Source: Herminiimonas sp. (GTDB lineage: Bacteria; Pseudomonadota; Gammaproteobacteria; Burkholderiales; Burkholderiaceae_D). Taken from it: DNA of 50,355 nt. The notes under the pieces are model-generated. The model was not told the origin of the DNA. It worked only from the letters and a program-made list of their open reading frames with translations, and ran no database searches. Both the position numbers and the translations under genes were made by a program. The DNA lies in the NCBI GenBank assembly GCA_027310305.1, contig DAIDBD010000100.1, positions 1 to 50,355 on the forward strand. The letters are read 5' to 3'. Positions 27,838 to 36,350 of the stretch are shown one piece after another. Each line of letters starts with the position of its first letter. The stretch's first letter is position 1.

Positions 27838-28218
27838 ATGGTTAAACGCGTTTCGGCCACACCGGCCGCGCTGGAATTGATCCAGTTGCTGATCAGAAAG
27901 CATGGCCCGGTGATGTTTTTCCAATCTGGCGGCTGCTGCGAAAACAGTGCCCCCTTGTGTTATCCCCAAGGCGAATTCAAGCTCAGCCCGAACGACGTTT
28001 ATCTCGGCGAGATCGGCGGAGCGCCTTACCACATGGGGCATCGGGATTTCGAGTTCTGGCAGAACACCCATCTGATCGTGGACGTGGTGGATGGGCGCAG
28101 CGGTACATTCGCCCTCGATGGCCCCGAAGGCAAGACCTTCATCTGCCGTTCACGACTCTATACCGATGACGAACTGGCGACATTAGCATCAGAAAAACAG
28201 CACGTCCCGGCCGATTGA
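27838..28218 (+). CDS. DUF779 family protein
   Basis: 126 residues matching DUF779, a small family usually found directly downstream of AldB/ExaC-type aldehyde dehydrogenases. Conserved features are FFQSGGCCENSAPLC with three closely spaced cysteines, YLGEIGGAPYHMG and EFWQNTHLIVDVVDGR. The fold and role are unknown; the cysteine cluster could bind a metal or react with aldehyde (inference). A GGGAG site precedes the ATG. It ends convergently, 7 bp from dbpA. Confidence 0.85.
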   Translation: MVKRVSATPAALELIQLLIRKHGPVMFFQSGGCCENSAPLCYPQGEFKLSPNDVYLGEIGGAPYHMGHRDFEFWQNTHLIVDVVDGRSGTFALDGPEGKTFICRSRLYTDDELATLASEKQHVPAD

Positions 28219-28225
28219 AACCTGC

Positions 28226-29644
28226 TTAACTTGCGAGGCAGCGTACTTTCACTGTCTTGCCCTTGATCTTGCCTGACGATAATTTGCGCAGGGCATCAGG
28301 CGCGATGTCGCAGGCAACGGCAACATAGGTGGTTTGATCTGTCACCGTGATCTTGCCGACTTGCTCTCGCGTGAACCCGGCTTCTCCGGTGAGGGCACCC
28401 AGCACGTCGCCAGGGCGGATCTTCTCCTTGCGCCCACCGAGAATCTGCAGCGTCACCATCGGCGGCACCAGCGGCGCATCATTACCGCTTTGCAGGGATC
28501 CCAGGCTATGCCATTCCGGCTCGCTGCCCATCATCTGCGCAATCGTGGCAACCCGGCGCCTGTCGGCCGGGCTGCACAGGCTCAATGCCCAGCCGTCCTC
28601 ATCGCCACGGCCAGTGCGGCCTATGCGGTGGATGTGAACCTCAGGATCAGGCGTCATGTCGACATTGATGACCGCTTCGAGCTGCGCGATATCCAGCCCC
28701 CGTGCCGCCACATCGGTGGCCACCAGCACCGAGCAACTGCGGTTGGCGAACTGGATCAGCACCTGATCGCGTTCCCGCTGCTCCATATCGCCATTCAACG
28801 TCAGCGCACGAAAGCCCTGGGCATGCAGCAATTCCACCAGGTCGCGGCACTGTTGCTTGGTATTGCAGAAAGCCAGGCTGCTGACTGGGCGATAGTGCTT
28901 GAGCAGGGTGGCGACGGCCTGCAAGCGCTCGTCATGTTTCACTTCGTAGAAGCGCTGGCGTATCTTGCTGCCTTCATGTTGTTCCAGCAGCTTCACTTCC
29001 TGGGGATGGCGCATGAATTGGCGAGCCAATCGCGAGATGCCTTCTGGATAGGTTGCAGAGAACAGCAGCGTCTGGCGATGCGCTGGGCAGTGCTCAGCCA
29101 CAAATGCGATGTCGTCGTAAAACCCCATGTCCAGCATGCGATCGGCCTCGTCGAGCACCAGGGTGTTCAGCGCATCCAGCCTCAGGCTGCCACGCTCCAG
29201 GTGATCCATGATGCGCCCCGGTGTGCCGACCACGATGTGTGCACCATGTTCCAAGCTCGCCACCTGCGGTCGCATGATGGTGCCACCGCACAGCGTCAAT
29301 ATCTTGATGTTATCGGCGAATCGCGCCAGGCGGCGAATCTCCTGCGTCACCTGATCAGCCAACTCGCGCGTCGGGCACAACACCATAGCCTGCACCGCAA
29401 AGCGGCGAGGATTAAGCCGGGTCAGCAGCGGCAACGCAAACGCTGCCGTTTTGCCGCTGCCAGTCTTGGCTTGGGCAAGCAGGTCGTGCCCGGCAAGCGC
29501 AATCGGCAAGCTGGCCGCCTGGATGGGTGTCATGGTACGGTACTCGAGCTGCTGCAGTATCGCCAACATACTGGCGGGTAACGCCAGTTCGCTGAAAGAA
29601 CGGCCTGCTGGTGCGGGCTGGGGAGGGGATATAGGTTCAGTCAT
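28226..29644 (-). CDS. dbpA: ATP-dependent RNA helicase DbpA
   Basis: 472 residues with DEAD-box motifs in order: the Q motif around FSELALP...TPIQ, AKTGSGKTAAF (I), PTRELADQV (Ia), VLDEADRML (II), LFSATYP (III) and HRIGRTGRG (VI). The C-terminal 75 residues (GGRKEKIRPGDVLGALTGE onward) are the DbpA RNA-binding domain. In E. coli this domain recognises hairpin 92 of 23S rRNA during late 50S assembly. Monocistronic on the minus strand, convergent with DUF779. Confidence 0.93.
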   Translation of the reverse strand: MTEPISPPQPAPAGRSFSELALPASMLAILQQLEYRTMTPIQAASLPIALAGHDLLAQAKTGSGKTAAFALPLLTRLNPRRFAVQAMVLCPTRELADQVTQEIRRLARFADNIKILTLCGGTIMRPQVASLEHGAHIVVGTPGRIMDHLERGSLRLDALNTLVLDEADRMLDMGFYDDIAFVAEHCPAHRQTLLFSATYPEGISRLARQFMRHPQEVKLLEQHEGSKIRQRFYEVKHDERLQAVATLLKHYRPVSSLAFCNTKQQCRDLVELLHAQGFRALTLNGDMEQRERDQVLIQFANRSCSVLVATDVAARGLDIAQLEAVINVDMTPDPEVHIHRIGRTGRGDEDGWALSLCSPADRRRVATIAQMMGSEPEWHSLGSLQSGNDAPLVPPMVTLQILGGRKEKIRPGDVLGALTGEAGFTREQVGKITVTDQTTYVAVACDIAPDALRKLSSGKIKGKTVKVRCLAS

Positions 29645-29715
29645 GCGTCGTTATCCGAGCCGGGGGACCTTTGAAAATTGGCGGATCAGGGTTTTATCTT
29701 GCAGGGCAAATGAGA

Positions 29716-30948
29716 TCATGGGATTTCAGACCACTCAAGGCGATCAAGTGGAATAGGGAAAACCCTGAAATCCAGCACCAGTCCGCCTTCTGCTGGTGTC
29801 TTTTCCAACTGCTCGAAGCCTTCTGCCGAAAGCGGTTGGATTTTTGCGGAATCACGTGATCGGCTGAAAACGCCATTTCGCCATTGATAGACTTCATCCA
29901 GTTTCTGCCGGTAGGTGTAGGCGTGTCTGTTGTCGTTGTAAAAATCGGCGAACCTGTTCCGCCCGAGATAGATGGCGTTGGAGCCTTCATACCCTGTTTT
30001 ACGGGAGGAAACGGGGTCGCTGTTCAACAGGTACGCCCAATCGCCAGGGACAAAGTTTCTGGGGGCAACGCCGTAGTGGATATGCAGTATCTTGCCGGGG
30101 CGGGTGAGTTCATGCGGGTCAAAACCCTCTTCAAATGACCACATCTTTCCGGGTTCGACATCTACCAAGGGTTCCTGGTCATGCGTCAGGATCGTTTCGA
30201 CCAACTTCTGACGGAAAAGGTCTTTTTTGACACGGCGGTAATAGTCCAGGACACCATGGACCATGATGATCTTGGCGGCCGTGTAGCAGCCGATGGAATA
30301 CTTGTCTTGGTTATTGAAAATATCATCGAAAGCGGCGTGCAGCGGCACGCCGGGGAGGGGAGTCCCCCGATGCCAATATTTTTTGTTCCACTCGGCAGCA
30401 TCCCCATCCGGCCAGACCCAGTTAAGGTTCTCCGACCAGGCCACGATGTTCTGGCGAATGCCTACCAGATCCTTCAGGGCGCTCAGGTTGCAGCTCTCGC
30501 CGCTGAATTCCGTGAGACGACCGTGCTGGAGCAGAGCCAGCAATATTTCCTTCTTGGAAACAGTCACAACCTGGTGCATCTTGCCTTTCTTTGCAGGTAG
30601 GCTAACGACACTGTCGTGAATCGCGAACTCCTGCCGGCTTCGGAGCCGGAGGGTATCGGAATCATCCTTTGGGGTATTCAACGTAAAGACCAGCGCTCCG
30701 TTCGTTTGATCCGCTCGCGTTACGACCGTGTCAGGCGAAATGCCAAGTGAGGCCAGATATTTCCCCATCCCAGATTTGATGCGGCCCAAGCGATCCGGAT
30801 CGCAAGAGAAACGGATGCCTTCCTCCATCATGGGCGCCTCGCTTACAGCCACGGCAGGGGCAACGTCAGCCGCCGAGACGTTTAGGCCGAACCCAAACGA
30901 ACACAGGGAGAGGATGGCCGGAATCAGGATTTTGTTAGTGGTACGCAT
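29716..30948 (-). CDS. Secreted Tgl-like protein (putative protein-glutamine gamma-glutamyltransferase fold)
   Basis: 410 residues with a Sec signal peptide (MRTTNKILIPAILSLCSFGF, cleavage near VSA-AD). The C-terminal half resembles the Bacillus spore transglutaminase Tgl. It has a cysteine helix, IGCYTAAKIIMVHGVLDYY (Cys221 as candidate nucleophile), then PGDWAYLLNSDP (from 301) and EGSNAIYLGRNRFADF (321-336), which parallel GDCLYFKNP and GENVILLGEDKYFAHG of Tgl. The glutamate of the GEN motif appears to be Ser here, so activity needs testing. The N-terminal 200 residues are of unknown fold. Bacillus Tgl cross-links coat proteins; an exported version in a Gram-negative cell would act in the periplasm or outside. 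The match is from memory of the family. Confidence 0.55.
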   Translation of the reverse strand: MRTTNKILIPAILSLCSFGFGLNVSAADVAPAVAVSEAPMMEEGIRFSCDPDRLGRIKSGMGKYLASLGISPDTVVTRADQTNGALVFTLNTPKDDSDTLRLRSRQEFAIHDSVVSLPAKKGKMHQVVTVSKKEILLALLQHGRLTEFSGESCNLSALKDLVGIRQNIVAWSENLNWVWPDGDAAEWNKKYWHRGTPLPGVPLHAAFDDIFNNQDKYSIGCYTAAKIIMVHGVLDYYRRVKKDLFRQKLVETILTHDQEPLVDVEPGKMWSFEEGFDPHELTRPGKILHIHYGVAPRNFVPGDWAYLLNSDPVSSRKTGYEGSNAIYLGRNRFADFYNDNRHAYTYRQKLDEVYQWRNGVFSRSRDSAKIQPLSAEGFEQLEKTPAEGGLVLDFRVFPIPLDRLEWSEIP

Positions 30949-31124
30949 GGCAGTCAGTTTAATACGAGTAGAAAAACACGTGCTCGTGAGTGAGGGTCTT
31001 CGGCGAGATCCGGGAAATCAGATGATGATACGGACAAAAGAAAAAGGCCTGCGCCGCTACCGGCCTCGTCTTTTCGGGCTCCCAGACCAAGGTACGAAGC
31101 AGAGACTGGTTTGTTCAAGTCATG

Positions 31125-31159
31125 GAGAGTCAAAAATAGTTCACTGTCAGGTGACTCTC
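31125..31159. repeat. Inverted repeat in the 397-bp gap between the Tgl-like and kinase genes
   Basis: GAGAGTCA (31125-31132) and TGACTCTC (31152-31159) form an 8-bp perfect inverted repeat with a 19-nt loop. The gap 30949-31345 separates divergent genes and should hold both promoters. An AT-rich TATATAAA stretch lies just to the right of the repeat. I see no gene or RNA in the gap. Confidence 0.35.
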
Positions 31160-31345
31160 GATGACAATAAAATGTCCACTTATATAAAAGCAGTATTTCA
31201 GATATTCAAGTAGACTATTCTAACATGGCTGCGGACAGGGCCTTTGGCTTGATGGTAAAAACGATTTCAGGAAAAGCCGCGTGAAAAAATTTTCCACTCG
31301 CCAGGCCATACCTTTCCGTTATATTGAAGTGCGCTCGAAATAAAT

Positions 31346-32461
31346 ATGACAGCTCAGCACAAAAATACTAAACAAGTCGCCAAAAGTACGGGCAGTCCTG
31401 ATCGTAAAAAAGCAGGGCGACCGCCCGATGACGCCGTGCAATTCACTAACGCCGTTATCGACTCACTCTCTGCACACATATGCGTGCTCGACGAGGCGGG
31501 CAATATCATCGCCGTCAACAAGGCCTGGCGTAATTTCCACGAAGCAAATTTCCCGTCGGACCATGCCTATGGTGTAGGTACCAATTACCTGACGATTTGC
31601 GATTCCGCCCATGGCCCCTGCTCGGAAGAGGCGATGAATATGGGGGCGGGGATACGCTCGGTAATGCGTGGGGAGCGCGCAGAGTTTTGCCTTGAATACC
31701 CTTGTTATTCTCCGACAGAGCAACGCTGGTTCATGGCCAGGGTAACGCGATTTCCTAACGATAGCGCGATGGTTGTGGTCGCTCACGAGACGATTACCGA
31801 GCGCAAGGTGGCTGAGCGAAATCTGCTCGTGGCCAAAGAAGCTGCAGAATCCGCCAATCTTGCCAAGTCGCAATTTCTTACCCGCATGAGCCATGAATTG
31901 CGGACCCCGTTGAATGCCATCCTGGGGTTCTCCCAGTTGCTGGAAGCCGAAAAGGATGAAACCACCATCGGGGAAGAACGGGAAAGTATAAAAGCCATCC
32001 ACGAAGCCGGCTGGCATTTGCTGCAACTCATCAACCAAGTACTTGACCTGGCCGCCATCGAGGCCAACAAACTCGAAGTACACGACGACTGCTTCTGCCT
32101 CGAAACAGCCATCAGGGAATGCCTGAAAACCGTATCACCCCTCGCATGGAAACGGCACATCGAAATCGAGTCTTCGCTGGGATGCCAGGGTGTTTTCGCC
32201 CAGGCCGACCATATCCGCTTTAAGCAAGTGTTGCTGAACCTGCTATCGAATGCCGTGAAATACAACAGCGACGGCGGAAAAATCGGCGTCAGATGCAGAA
32301 GCACGGAATCGGGTCGTGTCCGCGTCGAAGTCTCTGATACTGGCGCGGGGATCCCTGCAAAAGAGATTCCGGAACTCTTTGAACCATTCAGCCGACTGCA
32401 TAAACGCAGTTATGAAATTGGGGCATCCGGAAAAAGTTGTGGGTTTAGGGTTTTGACGTAG
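31346..32461 (+). pseudogene. PAS-domain sensor histidine kinase, 3' end lost at the IS junction
   Basis: The reading frame gives a PAS-like sensor (about 30 to 155), then HisKA with phosphoacceptor His183 in [19 protein letters not shown]. The ATPase domain starts with N-box [20 protein letters not shown] and G1 [11 protein letters not shown]. After residue 358 the reading frame enters the IS left end and stops 13 codons later, so the G2 box and end of the ATPase are missing and the product should not phosphorylate. No transmembrane helix is seen, so the parent kinase was soluble. A short Lys/Arg-rich N-terminus precedes the PAS domain. No partner response regulator is present on this side of the junction. 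Confidence 0.88.
32421..32444 (+). repeat. Left terminal inverted repeat of the IS
   Basis: GGGCATCCGG followed by AAAAAGTTGTGGGT; it matches the right repeat at 34990-35013 at 23 of 24 positions. Confidence 0.9.
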
Positions 32462-32480
32462 CCTAGGTTTTACGTTCACT

Positions 32481-32500
32481 CTCCGGAAAAAGTTGTGGGT
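32481..32500 (+). repeat. Second, internal copy of the IS end
   Basis: CTCCGGAAAAAGTTGTGGGT repeats the inner 19 bp of the left terminal repeat 60 bp further in, without the outer GGG. The sequence between the two copies also contains a degenerate repeat (TAGGGTTTTGACGT and TAGGTTTTACGT). It may be the relic of an earlier element end. Confidence 0.75.
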
Positions 32501-32532
32501 GCTGCCCCTCTGCACGTTTGACGATTGAGGCA

Positions 32533-33468
32533 TCAAGCCGGAGGGGCGCTCCCTCGCCATCCCCAACCCGTCGCATCAAGATAGTCTTGGGTTTGCTGGT
32601 TAGTGAAGTCAATCATCTTGCTCAAAATTTCTACAGGGTCAGTTCCCTTTTTTGTCTCAGTTTCATAGATGGATTGTCGTTGAGCATCAATTCCCGACGC
32701 CGCCTCACTGAATCTCTTGATGTAGTCGTCACTCACGATTTCACCAGTAGTAGATAGTTTTCTTACGGGGGCACCACCGTTGCCTGCACCCAGTTGGTCG
32801 CTAATATCAAAAAAGATGGTGCTGTGGGTATTCGCTAGGTCGTAAGCAATCTTCTCGGCACTGGCCCGGTCGGATTTTGCTGCGTTCAGTAATTTTTGCT
32901 GCGCCGGGGTAATTGTTTGAGTCGCTCCGGCCGTAGTGTCTGCTGGCTTGGCCCGCTCCCAACCAATTTTGCTGAGGTAGCTATCCGACTGCGTGTCGGT
33001 ATAGCGGAATAATTTTTCCAGAATTGCAGCGTCAGAAGTGCCCTTTGCTTTTTCCGCTTCGTATAGCGCAACTCTACCTGTGCGCGCCGTTGCCGCCTCA
33101 GCCTTGAAAGCAGTGAGATTAGAGTCCGTCACCAACTCACCTGTGTAGGTGTAGCGAATCGTGGGAAGGTTTGAAATATCTACCAACGGCCCTGTGGTCT
33201 CAAATCCCTTGTCATAAGCAAAATCTTTGGTGAATTTTTCACCCCACGAAGGATATTCTTTGACGTTTTTTATTGAGAGTTCCTGATAAGCAAGATTTGG
33301 CCCTACTGACGACTTGGTATCTCCTGCCGCCAACGCTTTTGCCGTATTGGAAATACTTACCTTATCGGCATAATTTGCCGCTGGCGCCGGTGATGTTTGC
33401 CGCTCAACAGCCAAGTTGTTGGTCGCACTGTAGGCAGAAGCAATCTTACTGAAGCCTTGGATAATCAT
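32533..33468 (-). CDS. IS passenger protein with a duplicated ~65-residue domain, function unknown
   Basis: 311 residues from ATG 33468; longer upstream readings run antisense through the transposase and are rejected. The N-terminus (SPAPAANYADKVSISNTAKALA, 26 to 47) resembles the flexible KVSxSxxAKAL segments of FlgM-like and other flagellum-associated proteins (weak). Residues 107-170 and 238-302 are related copies: both read TGE-[IL]-V-[ST]-D, then E-A-A, R, [LI]-Y-E, KGT, IL-K, T, Q, YL, GW. No signal peptide, membrane helix or enzyme motif is seen. The gene lies inside the IS, divergent from the transposase, so it is probably carried with it. It is not a known ISL3 accessory such as a resistance or regulator gene. 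Confidence 0.7.
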   Translation of the reverse strand: MIIQGFSKIASAYSATNNLAVERQTSPAPAANYADKVSISNTAKALAAGDTKSSVGPNLAYQELSIKNVKEYPSWGEKFTKDFAYDKGFETTGPLVDISNLPTIRYTYTGELVTDSNLTAFKAEAATARTGRVALYEAEKAKGTSDAAILEKLFRYTDTQSDSYLSKIGWERAKPADTTAGATQTITPAQQKLLNAAKSDRASAEKIAYDLANTHSTIFFDISDQLGAGNGGAPVRKLSTTGEIVSDDYIKRFSEAASGIDAQRQSIYETETKKGTDPVEILSKMIDFTNQQTQDYLDATGWGWRGSAPPA

Positions 33469-33624
33469 TATTTCACTTCTTGATATACCTCGACCAGTCA
33501 ATGCAATAGGCATGCCAGTGAGCGATGAATACGGGAATTTTCCACTGCAGTAAGGAATGTAGGAGGCATTTTTAGTTGTTGCTGACACTGCACTACAATC
33601 ATGCTCTTTCGCTTGGAGCACCGC

Positions 33625-34983
33625 ATGACTGGCATCCTGAACCTTCCCGGCCTTAACGAGCTTGGCATGAAGGAACTGGACGCCGAATACCACGTCAAGG
33701 CAGAGCCAGCAGCTATCTCCCGCCTGTGCCCGCACTGCGGCGAATTGCATCGTGTCCAGAAACACGGCAGTCGCTCTATGTTTATCCGCGACCTGCCGAC
33801 TCACGGCAAGACAATGATGATTCACCTCGATGTGCCGCGCCTGATTTGTCTGGCATGCCGGAAGACCTTCATGGCAGTGGTGGCCGAGGTCGATGCCGAC
33901 CACTCCATGACTGAGCGCCTGGTGCGCTGGACGGGTCGGCAGTCCATCGAATACACCTACGCCGAGGTGGCCAAGCAGGTAGGTGTTGATGAGAAGACTG
34001 TTCGCAACATTTTCGATGCCTACGTAGCCAGTCTGGAAAAGCAGTTCCAGCGCGAGACCCCTATTTGGCTGGGGGTCGATGAAATCAAGTTGGGCCGCTT
34101 CCGTGCCATCTTCACGAACATCCATGGCCGCACGCTGATTGACATGCTGCCAGACCGCTACAGCACGTCGATAGAGCGGTTCATGAACAGTCTACCGAAC
34201 AAGGAGCAAATTACCCATGTTGCTTGCGACATGTGGCGACCGTATCGGCAAGCCGCCCAGCGCGTGCTGCCGCAGGCCAAAATCGTCGTCGACAAGTTTC
34301 ACGTCGTCAGCAAGGCCAATGCTTCCTTTGATGCGGTCAGGCGGTCAATTGGCAAGGCAGACCAGAAGAAGCAAGGCGCTGGATTGAAGAAGGCACACAA
34401 GCTGTTCGCCAAGCGTGCCGCCGACCTGGACGATGAGCAATACCTGACTGTCTCTGGGTGGCTCAATTGCTTTCCACTGCTGGCGACAGCCTACGACCTC
34501 AAGGAACGGCTCTACAAGGTCTATGAGGTGGAAACCAAGGAAGAAGCCTGGGCCGAGTATCTGAACTGGGAGGCGAGCATTCCTGATGAGCTTGCAAAAC
34601 CCTTCCGCCCCGTGAAGACAGCCTTCCGCAACTGGAAGGAATGGATACTGAATTACTTCGACGACGTGCGTATAACCAACGCCTTTACGGAGAGTTTCAA
34701 TTCCAAGGTGCGGCGGGTGTATCGAGACGGTCGCGGCTACACATTCGAGCGGCTGCGAGCCAAGGTGCTGTTTACCGACCGGTTACAAAAGCGAGTCCCC
34801 ATCCAGGAGAAGGTCAAGGTCAAGAAGAAACGCTTCGAGGAAATCTCGATGGGCCGGATGACCTACTTCATGATGCCGGGCATGCTTGACGACGAATGCG
34901 AAGTCAAAACCAAGACACGGCAGGGTAACCTCGGAACCGACCTGCCCACACTGCTCGCTATTTTGGACACTGACGGCTTTTAG
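33625..34983 (+). CDS. tnpA: ISL3-family transposase
   Basis: 452 residues from ATG 33625, which has GGAG 6 nt upstream; an ATG at 33601 in the same frame is possible. The N-terminal zinc-finger-like CPHCGELHRVQKHG and a second Cys pair (CLACRKTF) precede a helix-turn-helix (YTYAEVAKQVGVDEKTVRNI). The DDE catalytic region follows with WLGVDEIKLGRF, HVACDMWRPYRQAA, VVDKFHVV and a C-terminal TNAFTESFNSKVRR containing the Glu. The frame is intact, so the element may be active. Its stop overlaps the converging topoisomerase frame. Confidence 0.93.
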   Translation: MTGILNLPGLNELGMKELDAEYHVKAEPAAISRLCPHCGELHRVQKHGSRSMFIRDLPTHGKTMMIHLDVPRLICLACRKTFMAVVAEVDADHSMTERLVRWTGRQSIEYTYAEVAKQVGVDEKTVRNIFDAYVASLEKQFQRETPIWLGVDEIKLGRFRAIFTNIHGRTLIDMLPDRYSTSIERFMNSLPNKEQITHVACDMWRPYRQAAQRVLPQAKIVVDKFHVVSKANASFDAVRRSIGKADQKKQGAGLKKAHKLFAKRAADLDDEQYLTVSGWLNCFPLLATAYDLKERLYKVYEVETKEEAWAEYLNWEASIPDELAKPFRPVKTAFRNWKEWILNYFDDVRITNAFTESFNSKVRRVYRDGRGYTFERLRAKVLFTDRLQKRVPIQEKVKVKKKRFEEISMGRMTYFMMPGMLDDECEVKTKTRQGNLGTDLPTLLAILDTDGF

Positions 34984-36350
34984 GCGTCTACCCACAACTT
35001 TTTCCGGATACCCTTCTTTTCAAGCAATTTGCCGCGCAACACATTGAAATGATCGCCCGCCTTGCATGAAGGGATAGGATTGCTAGGCTCATTTCCTTCT
35101 TCAGTATCATCCTCAGTCTGATCGCCGGCGACAAGTTTAAGCCAACCGCTATAAATCAATGTCCTGCCGCGCCCTTCAAACTCGACGGTCTTACCGTTCA
35201 CCGACGAATCCGAAGTAAGGCGGACAGTACGGACTGCATACCGTGCGTCAGTGAGTTGACAAGCAATCGCGCGAAGGCGGATCAGCTTGTATAGCGCCTG
35301 CTGTTCAGGTGTTTCCCCTGCCCCTTCCACTTCCCAATGTGTGGGAGTGATTGCGGGGTGGCCAACTTGAGCGCCGGCCGGAGCCTTGAACATCCGCTGC
35401 TTCTCAACCATATCCAGACCTAGTTTCTCGGCTATGGCTCGAATGTCATCAAGAGAATCTTCAGATACATTCGGATTGTCAGTACGGTGATAGGTGATGT
35501 GACCCTGTTCGTACAATTTTTGAGCGGCGTCCATGGCCGCCTTCGGATTCAGGTTTAATGCCACGCTCGCAGCTTGTTGCATCGTTGACGTAGTAAAAGG
35601 CGGGGGCGGGCTTCGCTTTGCTTCGCCTTCATCAAAGGACTTAACGACCACACCACTGACTCCGGCAACGGATGATGCGAAATCCTTATCCATGAAATAA
35701 GGGTTATCTTCATTTACAAAATCCGGTTTTGTCATCCATTCTGCCGACCATTCGCCGCTCGTTTTCGCGTCCGCGAAATACAACATAGCGCCGAAATGAT
35801 TAGTCACCTTGAAGGCTCGTATTTCCCGTTCGCGCACAACTACTAACCACACAGCCGGGCTTTGAACCCGACCAGCAGAAAGACGCTGGCCGGTTTGATT
35901 GCTTAACTCCGGGCTGACCATATACCCCACAAGTCTGTCCAGGATGCGTCTCGCTTCCTGCGCTGCGACAAGATTGGCATCAATTGTACGAGGTGATGTC
36001 AGGGCATTCTTTACTGCATTGGAAGTGATTTCGTTAAATGTCACCCGAAATGGGTTTTTAAGATTCAAGCATTGCTGCAGGTGCCAACTGATGCTTTCTC
36101 CTTCTCGATCCGGGTCGGTAGCCAGGTAAACAGAATCCGCTTCTTTAACCAATTGCTTCAATTTGGCAACAACGCCGACGCCGCGATCGGTAAGCTCATA
36201 GGACGGCACAAACTCTGGCGCTTGTACTCCCATGTCATTCTGTGGGAGATCACGAACATGTCCCACGCTGGCAGCAATTTTCCATCCATCGCCAAGAATC
36301 GCTGTCAGCTTCTCGATCTTCCCGGGGGATTCAATAATCATAAGTTTCAT
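34980..36350 (-). CDS. topA: Type IA DNA topoisomerase, C-terminally truncated by the IS
   Basis: 456 residues, of which the last 10 or so (ending KKLWVDA) are encoded by the IS inverted repeat. The N-terminal Toprim domain (MKLMIIESPGKIEKL, then DPDREGESISWHL) and the active-site tyrosine in GHITYHRTDNPNVS are present. Plasmid and chromosomal TopA/TraE enzymes are longer and continue after this point with domain parts and DNA-binding tails. Activity is therefore uncertain. Conjugative plasmids often encode such topoisomerases among transfer genes. It overlaps virB1 by 4 nt and is the last gene of its operon. An internal 16-bp palindrome (35763-35778) matches one at 38365. Confidence 0.85.
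   Translation of the reverse strand: MKLMIIESPGKIEKLTAILGDGWKIAASVGHVRDLPQNDMGVQAPEFVPSYELTDRGVGVVAKLKQLVKEADSVYLATDPDREGESISWHLQQCLNLKNPFRVTFNEITSNAVKNALTSPRTIDANLVAAQEARRILDRLVGYMVSPELSNQTGQRLSAGRVQSPAVWLVVVREREIRAFKVTNHFGAMLYFADAKTSGEWSAEWMTKPDFVNEDNPYFMDKDFASSVAGVSGVVVKSFDEGEAKRSPPPPFTTSTMQQAASVALNLNPKAAMDAAQKLYEQGHITYHRTDNPNVSEDSLDDIRAIAEKLGLDMVEKQRMFKAPAGAQVGHPAITPTHWEVEGAGETPEQQALYKLIRLRAIACQLTDARYAVRTVRLTSDSSVNGKTVEFEGRGRTLIYSGWLKLVAGDQTEDDTEEGNEPSNPIPSCKAGDHFNVLRGKLLEKKGIRKKLWVDA
34990..35013 (-). repeat. Right terminal inverted repeat of the IS
   Basis: On the minus strand GGGTATCCGG followed by AAAAAGTTGTGGGT. It also encodes the last codons of the truncated topoisomerase frame. 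Confidence 0.9.
35763..35778. repeat. TTTCGCG-TC-CGCGAAA palindrome, copy inside topA
   Basis: Perfect 7-2-7 palindrome identical (on the other strand) to the intergenic copy at 38365-38380. Here it falls in codons for FADAK. Confidence 0.6.

Larger units (their letters stand above)
32421..35013 (+). mobile_element. ISL3-family insertion sequence carrying a passenger gene
   Basis: The element is bounded by 24-bp inverted repeats, GGGCATCCGGAAAAAGTTGT... (32421-32444) and its complement at 34990-35013, with one mismatch. They begin with GGG, as is usual for the ISL3 family. Inside are a transposase on the plus strand and an unrelated minus-strand passenger gene. The 8-bp flanks, TGAAATTG on the left and TTCTTTTC on the right, do not match, so there is no target-site duplication. 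The neighbours are two different broken genes. This points to recombination between IS copies rather than a simple insertion. Confidence 0.85.

Noticed and set aside
28334-29581. Plus-strand frame of 415 codons opposite dbpA.
   Set aside because: Antisense shadow of the helicase gene.
33469-34125. Extension of the IS passenger gene upstream to 530 codons.
   Set aside because: The added part is antisense to the transposase, and the ATG at 33468 starts the protein-like composition.
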